From contig NZ_RJKR01000008.1 in NCBI RefSeq assembly GCF_003752025.1, positions 124,001 through 188,000 on the forward strand: DNA of 64,000 nucleotides. Direction: 5' to 3'. Made by a program: the position numbers and the translations under genes. Under the pieces are notes generated by a model. It was given only the letters and a program-made list of their open reading frames with translations, was not told the DNA's origin and ran no database searches. Positions 7,473 to 16,583 of the stretch are shown here, one piece after another (the first letter of the stretch is position 1; every line of letters begins with the position of its first letter). The stretch is from Curtobacterium sp. PhB115 (GTDB lineage: Bacteria; Actinomycetota; Actinomycetes; Actinomycetales; Microbacteriaceae).

Positions 7473-8402
7473 ATGCAGCCGCCCGCACCAGGAACCCTCC
7501 GCGTCCTCCACCTCTCCGACACCCACCTGACCGGCGACGGCGCCCTGCACCAGGGCTCGGTCGACACGACGGCGGCGCTCGAGAGCGTCCTCGCCCGCGT
7601 CGACGACCTGCCGGGCGTCGGCCTCGTCGTCATCTCCGGCGACGTGTCCGAGGACGGCAGCCCCGAGTCCTACGCCGCCGTCCTCGAGCGGGTCGGCGGC
7701 TGGGCGGAACGGCACGGCGCTGCACTCGTCGCGGTGCCCGGCAACCACGACCTCCGCGAGGGGTTCCGCCAGGTGCTGGCGAACGGCCACGTGCTGGGGG
7801 AGGGTGGCCGCCCGGTCATGCACACGATGGAGTACCACCCGCCGACCGTGCCGGTGTGGGGGCAGTCGCTCGTCGCCGGTCGCCGCATCGTCACCGTCGA
7901 CACGAGCGTCCCCGGTGCCGGCTACGGCGAGCTCAGCGACGCCGTGCTCGAACGGCTCCGCACCGCGCTCGACGACGACCGGGCGTCGAACGGCGCTGCA
8001 CCGCACGGCACGATCGTCGTCCTGCACCACCCGCCGCTGCCGGCCCCGACCGAGCTCCACGACGCGCTCCGGCTGCAGAACCCGGAGGCGCTCGCCGACG
8101 TGATCCGCGGTTCGGACGTGCGCGTCGTGCTCGCCGGGCACTACCACCACCACTTCTCCGGCGCGCTGGCCGGTGTCCCGGTCCTCGTCGCCCCCGGGGT
8201 CGCGAACGACACCGATGTGACCGGCCGCTACGACGAGGAGCAGGCGTACGTCGACGCCGGCGCACTCGTCGTCGACGTCGCCGAGGACGGCTCCGTCTGG
8301 TCGACCCCGGTGCGCGTCCCGCGACCGGACGCCGATCCGCTCGCGTTCCACCTGGACGCCGAGTCGGTGCGGGCCGTCATCGCGGCTGCCGGGAAGCACT
8401 GA
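7473..8402 (+). CDS. Calcineurin-like metallophosphoesterase (CpdA type)
   Basis: Dinuclear-metal phosphodiesterase of 309 residues. All signature blocks are in order: HLSDTHL (about 13-19), SGDVSEDG (about 55), PGNHD (about 90), and GHYHHHFSG (about 225). This arrangement is that of 3',5'-cyclic-nucleotide phosphodiesterase CpdA and Icc-like enzymes; the true substrate is not shown by the sequence. The ATG at 7473 is favoured because of the -10 hexamer 7 nt upstream. It is a single-gene unit between two palindromic repeats. Confidence 0.88.
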   Translation: MQPPAPGTLRVLHLSDTHLTGDGALHQGSVDTTAALESVLARVDDLPGVGLVVISGDVSEDGSPESYAAVLERVGGWAERHGAALVAVPGNHDLREGFRQVLANGHVLGEGGRPVMHTMEYHPPTVPVWGQSLVAGRRIVTVDTSVPGAGYGELSDAVLERLRTALDDDRASNGAAPHGTIVVLHHPPLPAPTELHDALRLQNPEALADVIRGSDVRVVLAGHYHHHFSGALAGVPVLVAPGVANDTDVTGRYDEEQAYVDAGALVVDVAEDGSVWSTPVRVPRPDADPLAFHLDAESVRAVIAAAGKH

Positions 8403-8414
8403 AACGCGCGTCGT

Positions 8415-8462
8415 GACGGACGGGAGGCCCGTGGCGGCGCCGCCACGGGCCTCCCGTCCGTC
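8415..8462. repeat. Palindromic repeat, family C, copy 1 (perfect 48 bp)
   Basis: A perfect 24+24 bp palindrome with arm core GGACGGGAGGCCCGTGGCGG. On the right it is followed by the family tail: CCTCCCGTCCG, six variable bases, then GGTC. It lies 12 bp after the phosphoesterase stop and would make a strong hairpin without a U-tract. Confidence 0.9.
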
Positions 8463-8558
8463 CTGCGGTCGCGTCTGCGGGCCGGTACCCCACCTGCTCG
8501 GGTTGCATGCGGGAACACCGAGTAGGCCGGTCCCACACCTCCAGCGAAGGAGCACACC

Positions 8559-9620
8559 ATGCGGACTGGCAGCGCAGTGCAGTACGACCGGTACGGGGAC
8601 TTCGACGTCGTCGAGCTCGTCCCCCAGGAGAAGCCGTCGGCCGGACCCGGCGAGATCGTCGTGGAGATCGTCGCCGCGGGGTTGAACCACATCGAACGGT
8701 TCCTCCGCGAGGGCAAGCTCCGCGACTTCGTCGACCTCGAGTTCCCGGCACACCAGGGCGTCGACTTCGCCGGCATCGTGCGGGCGCGGGGTGACGGGGT
8801 GAAGGACCTCAAGGTCGGCGACGAGGTGATGGGGCACGCACCGCAGGGTGGGGCGCACGCCAACTGGATCACAGTGCCGCGTGGCGCCGTCATCAAGAAG
8901 CCGGAGCACGTCGGGTGGGAGGTCGCCGGCGGCCTGTACCTGGCGGGCTGCACCGCCGTCTCGATCGTCCGCGCACTCCGCCTCGGTCCCGACGACACCG
9001 TCGTCATCTCCGCCGCTGCCGGCGGGGTCGGGCACATCGAGTGCCAGCTCGCGCACGACGCCGGTGCCACCGTGATCGCGCTCGGCAGCCCGCGCAACCA
9101 CGACTACCTGCGGCAGATCGGGACGCTGCCGGTCGCGTACGGCGAGGGCGAGGAGGCCCGCATCCGTGACATCGCCGACGGCCGGCCGATCACCGCGTTC
9201 ATCGACAACCACGGCGAGAGCAAGGCCGAGGTGCTGGCCGAGCGCCTCGGGATCCCGGCGGAGCGGTTCGTGTCCTCCGAGGAACGCCGCGACGTCGAGG
9301 TCCGGTTCCTCCGTGCGCCTGCGGAGGACGAGGAGGCCCGCGAACTCCTGACCCTGCTGGCGAAGGCGGTGCAGGACCGTCGCGTGCAGGTGCTCATCTC
9401 GGGCTTCTACCCGTTCGAGTACATCGTCGAGGCCTACGAGGACCTCGCCGAGATGAAGTCGCGCGGCAAGGTCGTGATCGGGATGCAGACGGTCGAGACC
9501 GGTGCGCGGCTGGACTGGTACCGCTCCGAGAAGGCGCGGGACCTGCGTGACCGGTACGCCGACGAGCGCGGTTCGGAGACGGAGACGATGGCCGGGGGAT
9601 CGGCGACGCCGGCGAGCTGA
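8559..9620 (+). CDS. Zinc-containing alcohol dehydrogenase / quinone oxidoreductase superfamily protein
   Basis: Medium-chain dehydrogenase/reductase of 353 residues. The N-terminal catalytic GroES-like domain (GLNHIERFLREGK, HQGVDFAGIV, GDEVMGHAP) is followed by a nucleotide-binding fold (VVISAAAGGVGHIECQLA) and a C-terminal segment ending KVVIGMQTVE. It lacks the zinc-binding cysteine clusters of true alcohol dehydrogenases, so an NADPH:quinone reductase-like activity is more likely. AAGGAG precedes the ATG. It stands alone between repeat C1 and the convergent exporter operon, and its substrate is unknown. The 70 bp after it are a low-complexity GTGGCGCGC-type run. Confidence 0.85.
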   Translation: MRTGSAVQYDRYGDFDVVELVPQEKPSAGPGEIVVEIVAAGLNHIERFLREGKLRDFVDLEFPAHQGVDFAGIVRARGDGVKDLKVGDEVMGHAPQGGAHANWITVPRGAVIKKPEHVGWEVAGGLYLAGCTAVSIVRALRLGPDDTVVISAAAGGVGHIECQLAHDAGATVIALGSPRNHDYLRQIGTLPVAYGEGEEARIRDIADGRPITAFIDNHGESKAEVLAERLGIPAERFVSSEERRDVEVRFLRAPAEDEEARELLTLLAKAVQDRRVQVLISGFYPFEYIVEAYEDLAEMKSRGKVVIGMQTVETGARLDWYRSEKARDLRDRYADERGSETETMAGGSATPAS

Positions 9621-9690
9621 TGGGCGGGGGCGTCGCACTCGTGTGGCGCGCGTGGCGCGCGTGCGGCGCGCGTGCGGGGGCGCCGCGCCG

Positions 9691-10590
9691 TCAGCTCAGG
9701 ATGTCCTTCGTGGCGAAGCGGCTGTACGCCAGGGCGCCGAACACGACGACGTAGCCGAGCTGCAGCACGGCGTTCGACCCGAACGAGTCGAACGAGATCG
9801 GGTCGCGGAGCAGGTCCCCGAACCCGAGCCACTGGTGCGAGAACAGGAACGGGTGCAACCAGTCGAGCTGCGGCAGCTGGTCGAGGACCTGCGACGCCCC
9901 GGCCAGCACCACCGTCGCGGCCATCGCCCCGACCGGCACGCTCGTCAGGGTCGACGCGAACAGTCCGATCGCCGACAGCCCGAGCATCGACAGCGTGACG
10001 TACAGCGCGAGCAGCAGGGCCCGGCCGGCGTACGACCAGCCGCCGACCTGGGTGCCGGAGAGCAGCGTCACCGGGCCGATCGGGAACAGCACCGCCCCGA
10101 TCGCAGCGCCGACGACCACGACGAGCAGGGTCGCCGCGAGGCAGAACGCCACGGCGCCGACGTACTTCACCAGGATGAAGCGGAGCCGCCCGGTCGGGGC
10201 CACGAGCAGGTAGCGGATCGTGCCGTGGCTCGCCTCGCCCGCCACGGTGTCGCCGGACACCACGCCGACGGTCAACGGCAGGAACAGCGGGATCGACACC
10301 GTCAGCGCGGTGAACGCCACGAACAGGCCGTTGTTCGTGATGTCGCCGAGGAACGCCGGGCCGCCGTCGTCACCGTCGGTGGCCAGTCGGACGGCGATCG
10401 CGATGAGGATCGGCACGAGGGCGAGGGCGCCGAGCATCGCCCAGGTGCGGCGACGGCGGAACACGAGTGCGAGTTCGGAGCCGAGCAGCGCGAAGGGGCG
10501 CTGCCGGCGGGGCGCGGTCGGGTGCGGGTGCGGGTGCGACGTGGGCTGCTGCCTGCCGGTCGTCTGCTCGGCCGCGTCAGGCTGCGACAT
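9691..10590 (-). CDS. ABC-2 type transporter permease
   Basis: Integral membrane subunit of an ABC exporter, 299 residues with about six hydrophobic segments (for example TWAMLGALALVPILIAIAV and FVAFTALTVSIPLFLPL). A Gly/Ser-rich loop GEASHGTIRYLLVAP after the second segment is typical of ABC-2 permeases. The N-terminal 35 residues are a polar Q/H/P-rich tail. The ATG at 10590 lies inside the end of the ATPase gene (14-bp overlap), so the two are translationally coupled. Substrate unknown. Confidence 0.9.
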   Translation of the reverse strand: MSQPDAAEQTTGRQQPTSHPHPHPTAPRRQRPFALLGSELALVFRRRRTWAMLGALALVPILIAIAVRLATDGDDGGPAFLGDITNNGLFVAFTALTVSIPLFLPLTVGVVSGDTVAGEASHGTIRYLLVAPTGRLRFILVKYVGAVAFCLAATLLVVVVGAAIGAVLFPIGPVTLLSGTQVGGWSYAGRALLLALYVTLSMLGLSAIGLFASTLTSVPVGAMAATVVLAGASQVLDQLPQLDWLHPFLFSHQWLGFGDLLRDPISFDSFGSNAVLQLGYVVVFGALAYSRFATKDILS

Positions 10591-11593
10591 CGAATCCCTC
10601 TCCGGTGAGCGCGACGAACAGGTCCTCGAGGGTGCCGCCACCGACCGTGAGCCCGCGGACGCGGACGTCGGCGCGGACGAGTTCGGCGGTGATCGTCTCG
10701 GGCAGGAGCTCGTGGGGCAGGTCGGCGACGAGGACCTCGGCACCGCCGTCGTGGCGTGGCACGAGGCCGAGGCGGGTGAGCACGGTGCTCGCCTGCCCGA
10801 GGTCCGGCGTCCGGACCGTCACCGTGCGGGCACCGGCGGCGCGCAGCTCGTCGAGGGGCCCCTGCGCGACGATCTTGCCCGTCCGCATCACTGCGGCGTG
10901 CGTGCAGACCTGCTCGATCTCGGCGAGCAGGTGGCTCGACACGAACACCGTCGTGCCGTCGTCCGCCAGGGACCGGATGAGGTTGCGGACCTCGCGGGTG
11001 CCCTGCGGGTCGAGGCCGTTCGTCGGCTCGTCCAGAACGAGGAGGTCACGGGGCGACAGGAGTGCGTTCGCGAGCCCGAGCCGCTGCTTCATGCCGAGCG
11101 AGTAGGCGTGCGCCTTCTTGTCGGCGGCGTGCGTCAGCCCGACCCGGTCGAGGGCACCGGCCACGCGCTCCTTCCGACTGCGCGGGTCCGAGGTCGGATC
11201 GGCGGCGTCGAAGCGGTGCAGGTTCGCCCGGCCGGACAAGTACGGGTAGAACGCCGGACCCTCGACCAGGGCACCGACCCGGGGGAGCACCTGGTGCAGG
11301 GCGCCCGGCATCGACTGACCGAGCACCTCGATGGTGCCGCCCGTCGCGCTCGAGAGCCCGAGCAGCATCCGGATCGTGGTCGTCTTGCCGGACCCGTTCG
11401 GTCCGAGGAACCCGAAGACCGAGCCGCGCGGGACCGACAGGTCGATGCCGTCGACGGCGTGCTGCTTGCGGAAGACCTTCTGGAGGCCCGTGGTGCGGAT
11501 CGCGAGGTCCGCTGCGGCGGTCGGGTCGGTCGCGCTCACCGCGGCGGCCGGCCCGGACGCGCCCGCTGCGGCGGTCGGGTCGGTCGCGCTCAC
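10577..11593 (-). CDS. ABC transporter ATP-binding protein
   Basis: ATPase subunit of the exporter, 338 residues. Walker A is GPNGSGKTTT (about residue 70), the signature SLGMKQRLGLA, Walker B LLVLDEPTNGLD, and the switch histidine is in SSHLLAEI. The C-terminal extension is of the drug/bacitracin exporter type. The GTG at 11593 overlaps the stop of the LolA-like gene (GTGA). A perfect 31-bp duplication 54 bp apart recreates the start region, so an in-frame GTG at 11539 with identical context is an alternative start; the 18 residues between are low-complexity and precede the ATPase domain. Confidence 0.9.
   Translation of the reverse strand: MSATDPTAAAGASGPAAAVSATDPTAAADLAIRTTGLQKVFRKQHAVDGIDLSVPRGSVFGFLGPNGSGKTTTIRMLLGLSSATGGTIEVLGQSMPGALHQVLPRVGALVEGPAFYPYLSGRANLHRFDAADPTSDPRSRKERVAGALDRVGLTHAADKKAHAYSLGMKQRLGLANALLSPRDLLVLDEPTNGLDPQGTREVRNLIRSLADDGTTVFVSSHLLAEIEQVCTHAAVMRTGKIVAQGPLDELRAAGARTVTVRTPDLGQASTVLTRLGLVPRHDGGAEVLVADLPHELLPETITAELVRADVRVRGLTVGGGTLEDLFVALTGEGFDVAA
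11509..11593 (-). repeat. 31-bp direct repeat duplicating the ATPase start region
   Basis: Two identical 31-bp copies at 11509-11539 and 11563-11593, offset by 54 bp (18 codons). Each ends in a GTG followed by the codons for SATDPTAAA, so the protein begins with a repeated VSATDPTAAA. Confidence 0.9.
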
Positions 11594-12657
11594 TTCGCGG
11601 CGGCGACCAGGGAGGACACCGGCACGGCGCCGGCGAACACGCGGCCGTCGTCGGTCAGGTACACCGACACGAGCGAGGTCTGCACGGCGCGGCCACCGTC
11701 GACGGCCTTCGTCAGCTGGTTCAGCAGGCCCGAGGCGTCGGTGCCGAGGTCGGCCTGGTCGGCGCTGCCGGCGGGGAGCTCGGCGATCGTGCTCCACCCG
11801 GAGCCGGTCAGTGTCGGCTCGTCGCTGGCGTGCTCGACGTCACCCTTCGCGTGGTCGCCTGCGTCGGCGTCGGACAGGTCCTTCGTCTCGACCTTGGCGT
11901 TCGAGGGCGGCGTGAAGTCGAACAGCCGCGCGGCCGGCGCGCCGTAGTCCAGGCTCGTGAACCCGACCTGCACCGCCGGGTCGTCCTGGCCAGCGGCCTC
12001 GATCGTGGCGCGGAGGGGGAGTCCGGTCTGCTGGTCGACCGCGAGGCGCACCGTGCCGACCAGGGTGTCCGACGACTTCGGCGTCAGCGTGATCTGCCAG
12101 GCGTCGTGCCCGGCGACGCGCACCGAAGTGGGCTTCGAGATCGTCGTGCTCGGGGTGATCGCGTCGACGGCCTGCTCGGCGATGTCCGATGGGGTCGCCG
12201 TGCCGTCCTGCGGGTCCTTCGTGGCGTCCTCCGGCAGGGTCACGTGCGTGGCCGTGCGCTCCTTCGAGTCCCACGTCCACACCTCGGACCCGTTGCGGAT
12301 CAGGTCCTGCTCGGCGAGCTGCTGCGTCAGCTGCACGCGCTGCTTGTCCGGGCCGTCGACGTAGACACGTGCGGTGTGCGACGAGGTCAGCAACCCGAGC
12401 ACGTCGGAGGCGTCGCCCTCGAGCGAGGAGCCGCCGGAGCCGGTCGGGAGTTCGGGGAGTCCGAGGTCGCTGGTCTGCTCGAGCTTGCCCGAGTACTGCG
12501 CGTCGGAGGACTGCGCGATGCTGGCGATGACGTCCGCCGCGCTCGGGTTCGTGCCGGCGATCGGGTCGTTCGCGGCGTTCGCGATCATCGGAGCGGCGAC
12601 GGCGCCGGCCACGACGACCGGTGCGATGACTGCTGGCAGCCAGGCTGACTTCTTCAT
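11590..12657 (-). CDS. LolA/RseB-like secreted lipid-binding-fold protein
   Basis: Exported protein of 355 residues with a cleavable signal peptide (MKKSAWLP, hydrophobic core, cut near ANAAND). The body resembles the outer-membrane lipoprotein carrier LolA and RseB fold found in actinobacteria: SGKLEQTSDL, VYVDGPDKQRVQL, EVWTWDSKERTATHV, WQITLTPKS, DFTPPSNAKV. It is the first gene of a three-gene operon with an ABC ATPase and permease, overlapping by GTGA, so it may be a periplasmic-side partner of the exporter or a regulatory sensor. Its ligand is not known. The ATG at 12657 has GAGGGG upstream. Confidence 0.75.
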   Translation of the reverse strand: MKKSAWLPAVIAPVVVAGAVAAPMIANAANDPIAGTNPSAADVIASIAQSSDAQYSGKLEQTSDLGLPELPTGSGGSSLEGDASDVLGLLTSSHTARVYVDGPDKQRVQLTQQLAEQDLIRNGSEVWTWDSKERTATHVTLPEDATKDPQDGTATPSDIAEQAVDAITPSTTISKPTSVRVAGHDAWQITLTPKSSDTLVGTVRLAVDQQTGLPLRATIEAAGQDDPAVQVGFTSLDYGAPAARLFDFTPPSNAKVETKDLSDADAGDHAKGDVEHASDEPTLTGSGWSTIAELPAGSADQADLGTDASGLLNQLTKAVDGGRAVQTSLVSVYLTDDGRVFAGAVPVSSLVAAAK

Positions 12658-12737
12658 CGGGTTCCCCTCGTGGAGCATCGGAGTCGCGAGTACCGTACGT
12701 CCGGCCCCCGACAGGACGCTGGGCGTCTCGAGCGCCC

Positions 12738-13235
12738 CTACGCCTGTGCGTCGACGCCGGCCGCGGCGCTGCCGTCGGCTGTGCCCGTTTCGTACGAGCA
12801 GATCGCCTGGACCTTCGACGCACTCGCGCTGGTCCGGTCGAACTCGTACCCGAGCCACTCCTTCGCCATGCGGCGGGCGACCTCGACGCCGACGACCCGC
12901 TGGCCCATGCAGAGCACCTGGGCGTCGTTCGACAGGATCGACCGCTCGACACTGAACGAGTCGTGCGCGGTGACGGCACGGATGCCGGGGACCTTGTTCG
13001 CCGCGATCGCCACACCGAGCCCGGTGCCGCAGATCAGGATCGCCCGGTCTGCCTCACCGTTCGCGACCAGGCGCGCGGCGTCGACGGCCACGTGCGGGTA
13101 CGCGGTGTGCCCGTCCGCGTCGACACCCACGTCGGTGACGTCCGACACGCGCTCGTCGGCGAGCAGGTCCTGCTTGATGATCTCCTTGTAGTCGAACCCG
13201 GCGTCGTCCGAGCCGATCACGAGACGGTACGTCAT
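12738..13235 (-). CDS. rpiB: Ribose-5-phosphate isomerase B family sugar-phosphate isomerase
   Basis: RpiB/LacAB-type isomerase of 165 residues. The N-terminus [12 protein letters not shown] holds the substrate-binding region and [19 protein letters not shown] carries the catalytic cysteine and phosphate-binding loop. A GGGAGGAA site precedes the ATG at 13235. It is divergent from a SorC-family regulator 109 bp away, which probably controls it. In actinobacteria close paralogues isomerise erythrulose or other tetrose/pentose phosphates in polyol pathways, so the assignment to ribose 5-phosphate is not certain. The C-terminal about 15 residues are A/G-rich and variable. Confidence 0.85.
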   Translation of the reverse strand: MTYRLVIGSDDAGFDYKEIIKQDLLADERVSDVTDVGVDADGHTAYPHVAVDAARLVANGEADRAILICGTGLGVAIAANKVPGIRAVTAHDSFSVERSILSNDAQVLCMGQRVVGVEVARRMAKEWLGYEFDRTSASASKVQAICSYETGTADGSAAAGVDAQA

Positions 13236-13332
13236 GCGTGTGTTCCTCCCTTGCCCGGTGTGGGCTGCCGTCCCAGTCTGCGCGGCCCTGTGACATCTGT
13301 CCAGCACACAATTTCTGCGTTGCGTGTCGCGG

Positions 13333-13338
13333 TAGCAT
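13333..13338 (+). promoter_or_regulatory. Leaderless -10 element of SorC-family gene
   Basis: TAGCAT ends 6 nt before the ATG at 13345. About 30 bp upstream, 13289-13310 carries TGTG and CACA half-sites 14 bp apart that could be an operator shared with the divergent rpiB gene. Confidence 0.5.
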
Positions 13339-13344
13339 CGCACC

Positions 13345-14307
13345 ATGTCGGCCGAGACCCCCACCCCGGACGGAGCCCGCACCCGGTTCCCCCTCGACAC
13401 CGTCTACCAGGCCGCGCGGATGTACTACCTCGAGGACGCCACCCAGGTCGAGATCGCCTCCCGCCTCGGCGTCTCGCGTCCCACGGTGAGCCGGCTCGTC
13501 GCAGAGGCCCGCAAGGCCGGGCTCGTCCGCATCGAGGTCGTCGACCCCTTCCAGGACGAGACCGTCGCGCTCGCTGAGCGGCTGCAGGTGGTGCTCGGAC
13601 TCCGTGCCGTCCACCTCGCCGCGGTCACCCACACGGCGACGCTCGGCGCCGACCTCGCCGCGCCACTGGCCGCCGCGGTGGCCGGCATGGGCCTCGCGCC
13701 CGGTGACGCGCTGCTGATGGCATCGGGGCGGACCGTCTACGACGTCGCCCGTGGAGGGATGCCGCCGCTCGCCGGCGTGCAGATCGTGCCGACCGTCGGC
13801 GGTCAGGCGGACCCGATGCCGTGGTTCCAGACGAACGAGATCACGCGCACCGCCGCCGAGCACTCCGGAGCGATCCCGGCGTTCCTGTTCGCCCAGGCGC
13901 TGCCGTCCCCGGCGATGCGCTCGACCCTCGACGAGGACCCCGCGTTCCAGCACGTCGTCGGACTGTGGAGCCGGGCGAAGGGCGCGATCCTCGGCATCGG
14001 GGCGCCGACCCCGACGCGCGACGCCCTGGCGCGGGGCATCCCCGTCGAGGATGCCGCGTTCGACCAGGCCGCCGGTGACGTGTGCCTGAACTTCTACGCC
14101 GCCGACGGCTCGCCCATCGAGTTCCCGGGCAGCGACCGGATGGTCCGGACCTCACGCGAGGTCCTGTCCGGTGTGCCGCACGCCGTCGGCGTCGCCGTCG
14201 GCAGTGCCAAGGTCGGCAGCATCGTCGGCGCGGTGCGCGGGGGGCTCGTCAACGAGCTGGTGTCGGACGCCGCGACGGCCCGCGCCCTGCTCGACGCGCT
14301 GGCCTAA
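13345..14307 (+). CDS. SorC/DeoR-type sugar-responsive transcriptional regulator
   Basis: Regulator of 320 residues: an N-terminal helix-turn-helix ([19 protein letters not shown], about residues 34-52) followed by the SorC sugar-phosphate-binding domain ([35 protein letters not shown] stretch, [20 protein letters not shown]). Divergent from rpiB, whose product handles a phosphosugar of the class these regulators sense. Its TAA stop at 14305-14307 overlaps the TAG stop of the convergent DinB-like gene. Confidence 0.9.
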   Translation: MSAETPTPDGARTRFPLDTVYQAARMYYLEDATQVEIASRLGVSRPTVSRLVAEARKAGLVRIEVVDPFQDETVALAERLQVVLGLRAVHLAAVTHTATLGADLAAPLAAAVAGMGLAPGDALLMASGRTVYDVARGGMPPLAGVQIVPTVGGQADPMPWFQTNEITRTAAEHSGAIPAFLFAQALPSPAMRSTLDEDPAFQHVVGLWSRAKGAILGIGAPTPTRDALARGIPVEDAAFDQAAGDVCLNFYAADGSPIEFPGSDRMVRTSREVLSGVPHAVGVAVGSAKVGSIVGAVRGGLVNELVSDAATARALLDALA

Positions 14308-14828
14308 CGCCCGCGCCGCACGTCCCAGAGGTGGTGGACGGGGTCGTGCGCGTAGTAGGTGGCGAGCGTCGCGACGGTGAAGGCGCTGCCGTCCGACCGC
14401 AGGCCGGTGCGCTCGAGCTGGTCGTCACGGACCTCGTCGAAGGCCCTGGCCGCGCGGTGCGCCGCGTCGCCGAGCTCCCGTGCGACGACGGCCGGGTCCT
14501 GCTCGCCGTACCGGTCCTCGACCGCGGTGGCGTCCTGGTCCCAGTTCGGGAACGTCGGAGCGTCCTCGGCGAGCATGAGGGCGAGTCGCTCGGTCATCTT
14601 CCGGTGCACGTCGCGGACGTGGGCGCCGTACTCCAGCGGTGACCATGTGCGGTCGTCGGGACGCTCACGGACGTCGGCCCGGCCGAGTTCGGTCGGCCAG
14701 GCGGTCGTGTTCGCGTCGATGATGCCCGGCACGTCGCGGATCGACACCGCGGTGCCGTCGTAGCCGCACTCGGGGCAGGTGCCCTCGATGACCCAGGTCC
14801 AGCTCTTCGTCTCGGGTTCGATCGCCAT
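14304..14828 (-). CDS. DinB-superfamily protein
   Basis: Protein of 174 residues belonging to the DinB/mycothiol-dependent isomerase-like four-helix fold. It has an N-terminal zinc-ribbon-like CPECG (about residue 18), then helices with the expected histidines (EYGAHVRDVHRKM, ATYYAHDPVHHLWDV). Metal-dependent mycothiol S-transferase activity is known for some relatives; this one is uncharacterised. A leaderless TAACAT sits 6 nt before the ATG. Its stop overlaps that of the convergent SorC gene. Confidence 0.78.
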   Translation of the reverse strand: MAIEPETKSWTWVIEGTCPECGYDGTAVSIRDVPGIIDANTTAWPTELGRADVRERPDDRTWSPLEYGAHVRDVHRKMTERLALMLAEDAPTFPNWDQDATAVEDRYGEQDPAVVARELGDAAHRAARAFDEVRDDQLERTGLRSDGSAFTVATLATYYAHDPVHHLWDVRRGR

Positions 14829-14834
14829 GGGCCG

Positions 14835-14840
14835 ATGTTA
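14835..14840 (-). promoter_or_regulatory. Leaderless -10 element of DinB-like gene
   Basis: TAACAT on the minus strand, 6 nt before the ATG at 14828. Confidence 0.45.
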
Positions 14841-15038
14841 CGACCTCGTTACTCAGCTTCGTCGATCCCCGGACACAAGGGGATCGGGCGCTCCCCCCGT
14901 TCGGGTGACACGCCGCTGCCTGAGAATCACCGGCCAATGACATTTCGGTTGCTCGGTAACGTCGCTCGCTGTTCCTGAGCCGGTCTCCGCCGGCCCGAGC
15001 CGGTCCCTGCTGGCTCGACACGATCCTCGAGGAGAGAC

Positions 15039-16559
15039 ATGGGCTCCGATCCCAGCCATACCCCTACCCGGCCGCACCGACGTCTGCGCGAGAGCGACGT
15101 CACCGTGGTCGACAAGAGCATGATGCGCCGCGCGGTGAGCGGCATGGTCGTCGGCAACACGATGGAGTGGTACGACGTCGGCGTCTACGGCTACCTGGCC
15201 GTCACGATGGGGAAGGTCTTCCTGCCCACCGCCGAACCCGCGGTGCAGATCCTCTTCAGCCTCGGGGTCTTCGCGGCGACGTACGTGGCCCGGCCGCTCG
15301 GCGGCATCGTCTTCGGCCGGCTCGGTGACCGGATCGGCCGACAGAAGGTCCTCGCGACGACGCTCATCATGATGGCGGCGTCGACGTTCCTGATCGGTGC
15401 GCTGCCGGCCTACGCCTCGATCGGGGTGTTCGCGCCGATCGTCCTCGTCGTGCTGAAGCTCGCGCAGGGCTTCTCGACGGGTGGTGAGTACGCGGGGGCG
15501 ACGACCTTCATCACCGAGTACGCGCCGGACCGCCGACGCGGGTTCTTCGCGAGCATCCTCGACTTCGGCAGCTACATGGGCTTCGCGCTCGGTGCCTCGG
15601 TCGTGACGGTGCTGCAGCTGACGCTCGGCGACGAGGCGATGACCGCGTACGGCTGGCGCTTCCCCTTCCTCGCCGCCGGTGTCATCGGCGTCGTGGCGAT
15701 CTACTTCCGCCTCCGGATCGAGGAGTCGCCGGTGTTCCAGGCGACCCAGGCCGCGCAGGAGGCCGTGACCGAGGCCCGCGCCGACGCCTCGGGCCAGCGC
15801 CCCGCGAGCGTCCTCGCGATGATCCGGCAGCACTGGCGTCCGATCCTCATCGCGATCATGCTCGTCGCAGCGTCGAACACCGTCGGCTACGCCCTGACCT
15901 CGTACATGCCGACGTACCTGACCGACTCGCTCGGCTACTCCGCACTCGACGGCACCCTGCTCACCATCCCGGTGCTCGTGCTGCTCGCCGTGATGCTGCC
16001 CCTGACCGGCAAGCTGTCCGACAAGCTCGGCCGCCGCGTCGTGATGTGGATCGGTGCCGCGACGACCGTCGTGCTCGTCGTCCCCGCGTTCCTGCTCATC
16101 GGTCACGGCGCACAGTGGTCGACGCTGCTCGGTCTCGCACTCCTCGCCCTGATGACGGCGCTGTGGGTCTCGAACCAGGCCGCCTCGCTGCCGGCGCTGT
16201 TCCCGACCTCGACCCGCTACGGCGGCATGGGCTTCGCCTACAACATCGCGATCGCGGTGTTCGGTGGGACCACACCCCTCATCGTGCAGGCGCTCCTCAC
16301 GGCGACCGGTGACGAGCTCGCGCCGGCGTACTTCCTGATGGCGATGAGCGTGCTCGGGGCCGTCGGGGTGTTCTGCATGAAGGAGTCGTCGCGTCGCCCG
16401 CTCCCCGGTTCGATGCCGGCGGTCGAGACCGAGGCCGAGGCGAAGGAGCTCGTGCTCACCCAGGACACGAACCCGAACCTGGACCTCGGCGACCTGCCGT
16501 TCGCCGCGGAGGACGCCGCCCGCGAGGCCCGCGAGCGCGAGATGGCCGCCGTGCGCTGA
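15039..16559 (+). CDS. proP: MHS-family symporter, ProP-like (proline/glycine betaine)
   Basis: Major facilitator transporter of 506 residues with 12 predicted helices, of the metabolite:H+ symporter subfamily. The stretches GNTMEWYDVGVYGYLAVTMGK, FGRLGDRIGRQKVL, LAQGFSTGGEYAGA and TEYAPDRRRGFFASILDFGS follow E. coli ProP almost block for block, so uptake of proline or betaine osmoprotectants is likely. The C-terminal cytoplasmic tail is acidic and shorter than the coiled coil of E. coli ProP. GAGGAGAG precedes the ATG. It has its own 200-bp upstream region and a strong terminator hairpin after it. Confidence 0.88.
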   Translation: MGSDPSHTPTRPHRRLRESDVTVVDKSMMRRAVSGMVVGNTMEWYDVGVYGYLAVTMGKVFLPTAEPAVQILFSLGVFAATYVARPLGGIVFGRLGDRIGRQKVLATTLIMMAASTFLIGALPAYASIGVFAPIVLVVLKLAQGFSTGGEYAGATTFITEYAPDRRRGFFASILDFGSYMGFALGASVVTVLQLTLGDEAMTAYGWRFPFLAAGVIGVVAIYFRLRIEESPVFQATQAAQEAVTEARADASGQRPASVLAMIRQHWRPILIAIMLVAASNTVGYALTSYMPTYLTDSLGYSALDGTLLTIPVLVLLAVMLPLTGKLSDKLGRRVVMWIGAATTVVLVVPAFLLIGHGAQWSTLLGLALLALMTALWVSNQAASLPALFPTSTRYGGMGFAYNIAIAVFGGTTPLIVQALLTATGDELAPAYFLMAMSVLGAVGVFCMKESSRRPLPGSMPAVETEAEAKELVLTQDTNPNLDLGDLPFAAEDAAREAREREMAAVR

Positions 16560-16583
16560 CCCTGGCGACGTTGCATGCGCATG

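Noticed and set aside
8415..8462. Mobile insertion sequence at the family C palindromes
   Set aside because: Elements are below 70 bp, encode nothing, and no transposase gene or target duplication is visible in the window.
13289..13310. TGTG-N14-CACA site between rpiB and the SorC gene as a firm operator
   Set aside because: Only four bases per arm match and there is a single copy; kept as a note under the promoter entry.
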